A DNA stretch of 13,859 nucleotides from CANKHJ01 sp035556495 (GTDB lineage: Bacteria > Pseudomonadota > Alphaproteobacteria > Rhizobiales > Xanthobacteraceae): NCBI GenBank assembly GCA_035556495.1, contig DATMEW010000037.1, forward strand, positions 1-13,859, in the 5' to 3' direction. The notes beneath the pieces are model-generated. The model saw only the letters and a program-made list of their open reading frames with translations. It was not told where the DNA came from and ran no database searches. Both the position numbers and the translations under genes were made by a program. Shown in pieces: positions 1 through 5,683 of this stretch (the first letter of the stretch is position 1; each line of letters begins with the position of its first letter).

Positions 1-1
1 T

Positions 2-1177
2 CCCGAGGACGCTCAAGCTTTCGCCGACGAGGTGCGCGCCTTCGTGCGTGAGGCACTGCCGGACGACATTCGCGCCAAGGTGATCCGCCACAAGCGGCTG
101 ACCCGCGAGGAACAGACGCTGTGGCAGCGCAAGCTCGTCGAGAAGGGCTGGGCAACGCCCGCATGGCCGAAGGAATATGGCGGCCCGGGCTGGAACGCCA
201 TGCAGCGGCATATTTATGACGACGTGGCGTCGGAAGAAGGCGCACCGGCGGCAATCCCGTTCGGCGAGAGCATGATCGCGCCTGTGCTGATCAAGGTCGG
301 CTCGCCGGAGCAGAAGGCCAAATATCTGCCGCGCATCCGCACGCTTGAATATTATTTCTGCCAGGGCTTCTCCGAGCCCGGCGCGGGCTCCGACCTCGCC
401 TCGCTGAAGACCCGCGCCGTGCTCGACGGAGATGAATGGGTCATCAACGGCCAGAAGATGTGGACGAGCCTCGCTCACGAGGCCAACATGATGTTCTGCC
501 TGGTCCGCACCGATCCGGACGCCAAGGCGCAGGAAGGCATCACGATGCTGGTGTTCCCCATGGACATCAAAGGCATCACCATCCGTCCCATCATCACCAT
601 GGACGGCGGCCACTCCACCAACGAGGTGTTCTTCGACGACGTGCGCGTGCCGAAGGACAGCCTGATCGGCGAGGTCAACAAGGGCTGGACCTATGCCAAG
701 CTGCTGCTCGGCCACGAGCGCACGACCATCGCCCGCGTCGGTCAGTCCAAGCGCGAGCTGCGCCGCCTCAAGCAGATCGCCTCCGAACAGATGATGGACG
801 GCAAGCCGCTCATCGAACACCAGAACTTCCGCGACAAGGTCGCTCTGGTGGAGGTCGAGCTGCTCTCGCTCGAAATCACCGCCCTGCGCCTCATCAGCGC
901 GCTGAGCGCCGGCAATGTCGGCGTGGAAGCCAACCTGCTCAAGATCAAGGGTTCGGAAATCCAGCAGCGCCTCACCGAACTGCTGCTCGAGGCGGCCGGC
1001 CCCTACGGCCTGCCTTATGATTACAACAAGGGCCTTGGCGACACCAACCTGCCGCCGATCGGCCCCGAGGAAGCGGCCTCCTTCGGCCCCAATTACCTGA
1101 GCACGCGCGTGGTGACGATCTACGGCGGATCGAACGAGATCCAGCGGAATATCATCGCCAAATCGCTCGGCCTTTAA
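2..1177 (+). CDS. Acyl-CoA dehydrogenase, catalytic-type subunit of a probable heteromeric pair (5' end cut off)
   Basis: Flavoenzyme subunit that would introduce a 2,3 double bond into an acyl-CoA. The open frame enters from the window edge (it reads PEDAQAFADEVRAF before a GTG at 32), so the true start lies upstream, probably about 10-20 residues before the edge. Counting from that GTG, the flavin/acyl-CoA signature FSEPGAGSD is at 113-121, and GHER at 227-230 places a Glu (E229) where isovaleryl-CoA dehydrogenase keeps its catalytic base. The C-terminal motif is YGGSNEIQRNIIAK, with Gly where medium-chain enzymes have the catalytic Glu. The RxQFG and QxHGGxG flavin-contact motifs are absent here but present in the next gene. 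Overall resemblance is to the large subunit of pimeloyl-CoA dehydrogenase (PimC-like) and to steroid side-chain dehydrogenase pairs. The next gene starts 24 bp downstream, so co-transcription is likely. The family is certain; the substrate is unknown. Confidence 0.93.
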   Translation, partial: PEDAQAFADEVRAFVREALPDDIRAKVIRHKRLTREEQTLWQRKLVEKGWATPAWPKEYGGPGWNAMQRHIYDDVASEEGAPAAIPFGESMIAPVLIKVGSPEQKAKYLPRIRTLEYYFCQGFSEPGAGSDLASLKTRAVLDGDEWVINGQKMWTSLAHEANMMFCLVRTDPDAKAQEGITMLVFPMDIKGITIRPIITMDGGHSTNEVFFDDVRVPKDSLIGEVNKGWTYAKLLLGHERTTIARVGQSKRELRRLKQIASEQMMDGKPLIEHQNFRDKVALVEVELLSLEITALRLISALSAGNVGVEANLLKIKGSEIQQRLTELLLEAAGPYGLPYDYNKGLGDTNLPPIGPEEAASFGPNYLSTRVVTIYGGSNEIQRNIIAKSLGL

Positions 1178-1201
1178 CGCGCGGAATCCGGATTTCATCA
1201 G

Positions 1202-2347
1202 ATGGAATTTGCATTGAACGAGATGCAGCAGATGCTGCAGGACACCGCCGGCCGGCTCGTCCGCGACCGCTATGACTTCGAGGCGCGCAAGAAGATCATC
1301 GCTTCGCCTGAAGGCTATTCGCCGGCGCTGTGGAAGGAATTCGCCGACCTCGGCCTGCTCGGCGTCGAGATTCCGGAGGATTTCGGCGGCAGCGGCGGCA
1401 GCTTCCAGGACCTCGCCGTGGTGCTGGAGGAATTCGGGCGCGGCCTCGTCGTCGAACCATTCCTCTCCACCGTGGTGCTGGGTGCGGGTGTCGTCTCGCG
1501 CGCCGGCAATGACGCGCAGAAGCAGGAGATCCTGCCCCGCGTCGCCGGAGGCGAGCTGAAGCTGGCGCTGGCCTATGGCGAGCCGGACACGCGCTACGAT
1601 CCCGCCCTTGTCGCCACCACCGCGAAGGCGGATGGCGACGGCTATGTGCTGAACGGGCGCAAGGCGGTCGTGATCGGCGCGGACAGCGCCGACACCCTCA
1701 TCGTCAGCGCGCGCACCGCCGGCCAGCCCGGCGACCGGGACGGCGTCTCGCTGTTCCTGGTGCCGAAGGCGAGCAAGGGCGTCGATATCCGCGCCTATCC
1801 GAATATCGACGACCGCCGCGCCGGCGAGGTGACGCTGGACAATGTCCGCGTCGGCAAGGACGCCCTGCTGGGCGCTGAGGGCAAGGCATTGCCGGTGCTT
1901 GAAGAGGCGCTGGACCGGGGCGCCGCGGCGCTGTGCTGCGAGGCCATCGGCGCCATGGCCGCGGTCAACACGCTCACCATCGAGTATCTCAAGACGCGCC
2001 AGCAGTTCGGCCGGCCCATCGGCAAATTCCAGGCGCTTCAGCATCGCATGGCCGACATGGTCATCGCGGAGCAGCAGGCCCGCTCAATGGGTTATCTCGT
2101 CACCGAACGCATCGGTGCGGACAACCCCGCCGACCGCGCCGAGGCGATCTCGGTCGCGAAGGCGCAGATCGGCCTGTCCGGCCAGATCGTCGGCCGTGGC
2201 ACGATCCAGCTTCATGGCGGCATCGGCATGACGATGGAATATGTGGCGAGCCACTATTTCCGCAGGCTGACGGCGATCGAGATGATGTTCGGCGACAACG
2301 CCTATCATCTCGCGCGTTTCGCGAAGGCATCGCAGGCCGCCGCCTGA
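1202..2347 (+). CDS. Acyl-CoA dehydrogenase, partner subunit (PimD-like)
   Basis: This is the second member of a tandem acyl-CoA dehydrogenase pair, 381 residues, of normal family length. It carries RQQFGRPIGKFQ (266-277) and IQLHGGIG (335-342), the flavin-contact motifs missing from the upstream gene. The usual acyl/flavin signature is degenerate (AYGEPDTRYD, 124-133). Neither catalytic Glu position is filled: the isovaleryl-type site reads LDRG, with Asp238, and the C-terminal site reads MMFGDNAYH. The N-terminus (RDRYDFEARK, then FADLGLLG and EEFGRGLVVEPF) resembles small subunits such as PimD. I infer that it completes an alpha2beta2 enzyme with the upstream subunit rather than acting alone. 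ATG 1202 is the natural start because it gives the family N-terminus MEFALNEMQQML. No strong Shine-Dalgarno sequence is visible in the 24-bp gap, so translation may depend on coupling to the upstream gene. Confidence 0.93.
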   Translation: MEFALNEMQQMLQDTAGRLVRDRYDFEARKKIIASPEGYSPALWKEFADLGLLGVEIPEDFGGSGGSFQDLAVVLEEFGRGLVVEPFLSTVVLGAGVVSRAGNDAQKQEILPRVAGGELKLALAYGEPDTRYDPALVATTAKADGDGYVLNGRKAVVIGADSADTLIVSARTAGQPGDRDGVSLFLVPKASKGVDIRAYPNIDDRRAGEVTLDNVRVGKDALLGAEGKALPVLEEALDRGAAALCCEAIGAMAAVNTLTIEYLKTRQQFGRPIGKFQALQHRMADMVIAEQQARSMGYLVTERIGADNPADRAEAISVAKAQIGLSGQIVGRGTIQLHGGIGMTMEYVASHYFRRLTAIEMMFGDNAYHLARFAKASQAAA

Positions 2348-2370
2348 CCTGCCATCATCGACTGATCTTC

Positions 2371-2411
2371 ATGACGGCGCGGCCCGGAACAACCGGCCGC
2401 GCCGTTGTCAT
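2371..2411 (+). terminator. GC-rich hairpin after the acyl-CoA dehydrogenase pair
   Basis: An 11-bp perfect inverted repeat (2374-2384 with 2395-2405, arm acggcgcggcc) lies 26 bp past the dehydrogenase stop. The outer bases atgac/gtcat add partial pairing. No proper T-run follows (only gttgtcat), so it may be a weak terminator or an mRNA 3'-end stabiliser. Confidence 0.5.
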
Positions 2412-2500
2412 GAGGCGCGACGCCGGGCATCTTTAGCGGCACCCAAACCGATCCCGAACCTCTCCGGCATTCCGGACATTCCGCCGGTTGTCTTTTTGCT

Positions 2501-2549
2501 CGCGCATGACTTGATCCAAAAACCGGCTCCCACTTTTCGGGATCATGGG
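2501..2549 (+). repeat. Interspersed palindromic repeat, degenerate copy 1
   Basis: This ~49-bp unit shares the core ccggctcccacttttcggga and the flanks gcatga...tcatg with the copies at 2557 and 11670. Its outer arms have decayed: it starts cgcgcatga and ends tcatggg, so the terminal pairing is lost. It sits in the 306-bp gene-free stretch 2348-2653, together with the dehydrogenase hairpin and repeat copy 2. I see no gene there. Such units are widespread between genes of Hyphomicrobiales and resemble RIME-type mosaic elements; that family assignment is from memory and was not tested. Confidence 0.75.
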
Positions 2550-2556
2550 TTTCCTT

Positions 2557-2605
2557 GAGCATGACCTCGTCCGAAAACCGGTTCCCACTTTTCGGGATCA
2601 TGCTC
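2557..2605 (+). repeat. Interspersed palindromic repeat, intact copy 2
   Basis: This copy has outer arms gagcatga (2557-2564) and tcatgctc (2598-2605), 8 bp and perfectly complementary. An inner pair ccgaaaa/ttttcgg flanks the centre ccggttcccac. It follows copy 1 in the same orientation after 7 bp and ends 48 bp before the VOC gene start. The bases just after it, tag, are also shared with the copy at 11670, so the ctctag end is part of the element. Confidence 0.85.
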
Positions 2606-2653
2606 TAGAATTCATCGCAATATGCGGATGCTCGATACCGCGAGGGAGGACGA

Positions 2654-3025
2654 ATGTTCACGCAAGGGCTCGACCACGTCACCATCTGGAGTGACGACGC
2701 CGACAAAACCCGCGGCTTCTATTGCGACATTCTCGGCCTGACGGACGGCTTCCGCCCGGACCTCGGCTTCCCCGGCCTGTGGCTCTACTCCGGCGACCGC
2801 GCCGTGATCCATATCTACCTTGGGAACGGCCCGGACAGCGCCACGACCGGCGCGGTCGATCACGTCGCCTTCAAGGGCGTCGGCGATCCGCGGGCGCTCG
2901 CTACGCGGCTGGAGCAGGCCGGCCTTCCCTTCAAGGCCCAGACCGTCACGGGCGGCCTGCGCCAGGTCTTCTGCGAGGACCCGAACGGCGTGAAGCTGGA
3001 GTTCAATTTCCCGAAAGAGGGATGA
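2654..3025 (+). CDS. VOC-fold (glyoxalase/bleomycin resistance/dioxygenase superfamily) protein
   Basis: A small cytosolic protein of 123 residues, the size of a single VOC domain made of two beta-alpha-beta-beta-beta modules. Potential metal ligands of glyoxalase-like members are visible: His8 (GLDHVTIW), His53 (AVIHIY), His70 (AVDHVAFKG) and Glu116 (GVKLEFNF). The CEDPNGVKLEF end is typical of the superfamily. The start at ATG 2654 is well supported by GAGGGAGGA at 2642-2650. It is transcribed in the same direction as the acyl-CoA dehydrogenases, but a hairpin and two repeat copies separate them, so it probably has its own promoter. It converges on the minus-strand operon that ends at 3086. 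The superfamily covers isomerases, lyases, dioxygenases and drug-binding proteins; nothing here picks one, and a role in the neighbouring acyl-CoA pathway is only a guess. Confidence 0.88.
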   Translation: MFTQGLDHVTIWSDDADKTRGFYCDILGLTDGFRPDLGFPGLWLYSGDRAVIHIYLGNGPDSATTGAVDHVAFKGVGDPRALATRLEQAGLPFKAQTVTGGLRQVFCEDPNGVKLEFNFPKEG

Positions 3026-3029
3026 CATG

Positions 3030-3058
3030 AAAATGCCCGGCACGAGGCCGGGCATTTC
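3030..3058. terminator. Bidirectional terminator between convergent genes
   Basis: An 11-bp perfect stem (3031-3041 with 3047-3057, arm aaatgcccggc) closes a 5-base loop, acgag. The A-run on the left and T-run on the right let it work on either strand. It lies 5 bp past the VOC stop and 28 bp past the stop of the minus-strand DUF35 gene, so it can end both transcripts. Confidence 0.82.
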
Positions 3059-3085
3059 AGTTGTGATTAATGGGCGGCCGACTGT

Positions 3086-3520
3086 TTACCGGTCCGGCTC
3101 GAACATCAGCAGGTTCGTGCCGTCCGGCAGCGGATGCCAGTAAGGCTTCATCCGCAGGCCGATCTTCATCTCGTCGAGACCGACATTCACGGTGTTGGCC
3201 ATGACGTTGACGCCCTCGTCCAGCGTCACCAGCACGATGAAGAACGGCTCGTGGCCGCGGAACGGCTCTCGGCAGCGCCGGGCGATGGTGTAGGTGAACA
3301 CCTCGCCCTTGCCGGAAGCCTCCCGCCACTCGATGTCACTGCGGCGGCCGGAATAGATGCTGGTCGCCCGCGGAAAGAACTGATAGCGGCCGGCCTTCTT
3401 GTCGTATTGCAGCATGATCTTCTTCTCGCGCGTCCCGTCCCAGTAGGGCTGCGAGAAGGTCCGCGGAGCGGACGGCTGGCGCGGGATGTGCAGGGTCTCG
3501 TTGATCTGTGCTTCAGCCAT
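3086..3520 (-). CDS. DUF35/OB-fold acyl-CoA-binding-type protein with a cysteine-free zinc-ribbon region
   Basis: This 144-residue protein has the order of the DUF35 family: an N-terminal helix (FSQPYWDGTREKKIML), a rubredoxin-like region, then an OB fold (SGKGEVFTYT, FFIVLVTLDEGVNVMANTV, GLRMKPYWHPLPDGT). In the family these proteins pair with thiolase-like enzymes and bind acyl-CoA. The zinc ribbon normally holds two CxxC pairs. Here the matching stretch, YDKKAGRYQFFPRATSIYSG, has Tyr, Lys, Ser and Ser at the expected cysteine positions, so zinc is probably not bound. The start is ambiguous. ATG 3532 overlaps the thiolase stop as ATGA and adds MRRV; I prefer ATG 3520, with GAGG six bases upstream. 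Either way it is translationally coupled to the thiolase-like gene. It is the last gene before the shared terminator. The family is sure; the exact role is inferred from its partner. Confidence 0.88.
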   Translation of the reverse strand: MAEAQINETLHIPRQPSAPRTFSQPYWDGTREKKIMLQYDKKAGRYQFFPRATSIYSGRRSDIEWREASGKGEVFTYTIARRCREPFRGHEPFFIVLVTLDEGVNVMANTVNVGLDEMKIGLRMKPYWHPLPDGTNLLMFEPDR

Positions 3521-3528
3521 AACGCGCC

Positions 3529-4701
3529 TCATGCATTCGGGGTGAGGATCATGACGACGCTGGTCGCCCAGTTGCGTCCATAGGGAATGCCGCCGATGCC
3601 GGTCACCAGCGCATTGCTGGTGTTCTTCACCTGCCGCTTGTCGCCTTCCCCGAAGAGCTGGCGCACGGCTTCGACGACATTTGTGCCGCCGCCGGCAAGG
3701 CCCACCTGCCCCGCCGAAATCTGCCCGCCGCCGGTGTTGAGCGGCAGGTTTCCGGTGAAGTGGAAGTCCGTAGCGTGGATGAAGTCGCAGCCCTGGCCGT
3801 GCTTGCAGAAGCCCAGCATTTCGAGCTGCATCATGATCGCGATGATGAAGTCGTCATACGGGTGGAACGAGGCGACATCCTTCGGCGCCATGCCGGCCTG
3901 CTTGAACGCCTTCTCGCCGGCGGCCTTGTGGCCGGTCAGCGTCGGATCGACGATCGCCTCGCTGGCGCGATAGATCGTGCGCTCGCCATAGCCGACGGGG
4001 ACGACGGCCTTGGTGAAGCCCTTCTTCTCGGCATTCTTGCGGCTGGTGACGATGAGGCCGCTGGCCCCGTCGCAGACCATGACGCTGTCGAGCAGGCGGA
4101 TCGGGTCGTTGATCATGCGGGAATTCACATAATCGTCGACCGTGATCGGCTTGCGCAGCTTCTCGCAGGCCAGCGGGTTGAGCACCGCATGGTCGCGCTG
4201 GGCCACGGCGAGCTTGCCGAGCGCGCGCGGATCGAGCCCGAACTGGTGCTCGTAGCGCTTGCTGAGCAGGCCGAAAGCTGCCGGCGGGCCGAGATAGCCC
4301 AGCGGCATCGTCCATTCCTGCGTGAAGGAGCGCGGACGGTTGTTATTCTCGCGCACCTGCGTATCGGAATAGAGGCACAACACCGTGGTGCAGAGCCCGG
4401 CATCGATCGCCGCGGCAGCGCGGGCCACCGCGCCGGCCGGCGAACAGCCGCCGATATCCACCATCTGGCAGAAATCGACTTCAAGCGCGAGCTGGTCGGC
4501 AGTGGTCTGCGACCAGAAATTGTTGCCCGCGCCGGTCTGCGAGGACGACAGGATCAGCCCGTCGATCTCGCCCTTCTCCATGCCCGTCTTGTCGAGAAGC
4601 TCTTCGAGGATCTGGGCGCTCAGCTCCCAGACATCCACTTCGCTTTTCTCGACGATCTTCGTCTCCGCATAGGCGACGATGGCTGCGTCATGCAAAGCCA
4701 T
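3529..4701 (-). CDS. Thiolase-superfamily protein (SCP2-thiolase/lipid-transfer type), possible retro-aldolase subunit
   Basis: A 390-residue thiolase-fold protein of normal length. Recognisable blocks are LLDSVMVCDGASGLIV (203-218), SFHPYDDFIIAIM (278-290) and the C-terminal NTGGGQISAGQVGLAGGG (322-339). Compared with working thiolases, the nucleophile region reads VDIGGCSPAG, so Cys86 is one residue away from the usual catalytic position, which is Gly85. The GHP motif is GQV (Gln332), and the C-terminal CxGGG motif is TGIGG. His280 is kept. This pattern recalls Ltp2-type thiolase-like aldolases, which cleave side-chain beta-hydroxyacyl-CoAs and require a DUF35 partner; the overlapping next gene is such a protein. 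An ordinary acetyl-CoA acyltransferase label is therefore doubtful. Start ATG 4701 has GGGAGGG at 4713-4707, five bases upstream. It lies 60 bp downstream of the enoyl-CoA hydratase gene, in one probable operon. Confidence 0.9.
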   Translation of the reverse strand: MALHDAAIVAYAETKIVEKSEVDVWELSAQILEELLDKTGMEKGEIDGLILSSSQTGAGNNFWSQTTADQLALEVDFCQMVDIGGCSPAGAVARAAAAIDAGLCTTVLCLYSDTQVRENNNRPRSFTQEWTMPLGYLGPPAAFGLLSKRYEHQFGLDPRALGKLAVAQRDHAVLNPLACEKLRKPITVDDYVNSRMINDPIRLLDSVMVCDGASGLIVTSRKNAEKKGFTKAVVPVGYGERTIYRASEAIVDPTLTGHKAAGEKAFKQAGMAPKDVASFHPYDDFIIAIMMQLEMLGFCKHGQGCDFIHATDFHFTGNLPLNTGGGQISAGQVGLAGGGTNVVEAVRQLFGEGDKRQVKNTSNALVTGIGGIPYGRNWATSVVMILTPNA

Positions 4702-4721
4702 GCTGACCCTCCCAATGAATA

Positions 4722-4765
4722 CTGATCATCCTGTTCCGATATCTGCTCGATCGAGGATCGATCAG
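4722..4765 (-). other. Possible intercistronic hairpin overlapping the enoyl-CoA hydratase stop
   Basis: Arms 4722-4732 (ctgatcatcct) and 4754-4765 (aggatcgatcag) pair over 11 bp with a single bulged C, around a 21-base loop that contains the palindrome-rich ctcgatcg. The echA stop codon (4762-4764) is inside one arm. It could be an mRNA processing or stability element between echA and the thiolase gene. There is no T-run, so it is not a typical terminator. Function is inferred from position only. Confidence 0.35.
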
Positions 4766-5559
4766 GACTTCGGGGCCTCGCCCGGCGCGACCACCTTGTT
4801 GTGACCCTTCTCGACGAATGCCTTCACGCGCTCGTAGCCCTCCGTGGAAGCCACCGCATTGCCGATCAGGCTTTCGATGAACAGGCCGTCCTCGTGGGAC
4901 ATGTCGTTCACGCGCGGCAGGCAGGAACAGACCGCCCAGTTGGTCAGCGGCGCGTTCTGCGCGATTCGGGCGGCAAGCTGCTTCGCCTTTTCCAGCGACT
5001 GGCCGGCCGGCACGACATACTGGCAGAGATTGGCGCGCTCGCCTTCGGCCGCCGTGAGGGCGCGGCCGGTCAGCATCAGGTCGGCCATGCGGGCATAGCC
5101 CATCAGGCGCTGGATGCGCACGGAGCCGCCGCCACCGACGAAAATGCCGCGCTGGCCTTCCGGCAGGGCGAAGAAGGTGGTCTCGTCAGCCACGCGGACA
5201 TGCACGGCAGAGGCAAGCTCGAGACCGCCACCGATGCAGGCGCCCTTGAGCGCGGCGACGAACGGAATCTGCCCGCGGGCGATCAGGTCGAAGCTGCGAT
5301 TCCAGCGGCCGCGCTTGCGCTTCACCTTGGAGCCCGGCTGCATCCAGGTCGCCGCTTCGGCAAGATCCAGACCGGCGGAGAAATTCGCACCCGAACCACC
5401 GTGAATGACACCCGCCTTGGCTTCCTCCTGAGCCCGGAAAACTGCCTCTCGGAGCTGCGTCACAACAGCGTCGTTGATCGCGTTGCGCTTCTCGGCACGA
5501 TTCAGGCCGATGACGGCGACATCGCCCTCCAGCTCATAGGTAACCAGTTCGTCGCTCAT
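4762..5559 (-). CDS. Enoyl-CoA hydratase/isomerase family protein
   Basis: A cytosolic crotonase-fold enzyme of 265 residues that would add water across a 2-enoyl-CoA. The oxyanion-hole segments NFSAGLDL (59-66) and KGACIGGGLELA (105-116) are present. Both classical catalytic glutamates are kept, Glu114 in GGGLE and Glu134 in ALPEGQRG, which favours a true hydratase over members that have lost one. A longer reading from 5601 adds 14 residues, but ATG 5559 gives the family N-terminus MSDELVTYELEGDVAVI and has AGGAG at 5575-5571 (11-base spacing), so I prefer it. It is the first gene of the minus-strand run EchA > thiolase-like > DUF35. The order fits a beta-oxidation-like sequence in which hydration precedes carbon-carbon cleavage. 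The gene diverges from the CoA ligase across about 124 bp. Substrate unknown. Confidence 0.92.
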   Translation of the reverse strand: MSDELVTYELEGDVAVIGLNRAEKRNAINDAVVTQLREAVFRAQEEAKAGVIHGGSGANFSAGLDLAEAATWMQPGSKVKRKRGRWNRSFDLIARGQIPFVAALKGACIGGGLELASAVHVRVADETTFFALPEGQRGIFVGGGGSVRIQRLMGYARMADLMLTGRALTAAEGERANLCQYVVPAGQSLEKAKQLAARIAQNAPLTNWAVCSCLPRVNDMSHEDGLFIESLIGNAVASTEGYERVKAFVEKGHNKVVAPGEAPKS

Positions 5560-5606
5560 GGGAAAATCCACTCCTGATTGGGACGTTTCGGCACGGCGCA
5601 TCCGGC

Positions 5607-5635
5607 TTGCCGCCGGTTTCCACCGTCGATATAGG
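5607..5635 (+). promoter_or_regulatory. Candidate promoter of the ADP-forming CoA ligase gene
   Basis: TTGCCG (5607-5612), a 17-base spacer and TATAGG (5630-5635) form a plausible sigma-70-type promoter about 48 bp before the ligase start. On the opposite strand TTGACT (5673-5668) could be a -35 box for the hydratase operon, but no good -10 follows at 17 bases (TTGTTA). Read from the sequence only; no start site is known. Confidence 0.35.
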
Positions 5636-5683
5636 TATGGGCCATAACAAACCTTTTCTCATCATACAGTCAAGGAAGCGGAC

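Noticed and set aside
2305..2601. A 98-codon minus-strand frame beginning MIPKSGNRFSDEV
   Set aside because: It is the translation of the palindromic repeats themselves. A frame starting with the same MIPKSGNRF occurs at the copy near 11713, which shows that it is repeat sequence and not a conserved protein.
2501..2605. CRISPR-like array of two ~49-bp repeats
   Set aside because: The units are long self-complementary palindromes separated by only 7 bp, with a further copy alone 9 kb away; there are no spacers of even length and no cas genes.
3760..4725. A 321-codon + strand frame antisense to the thiolase-like gene
   Set aside because: Antisense shadow with no ribosome-binding site and a composition unlike a folded protein.
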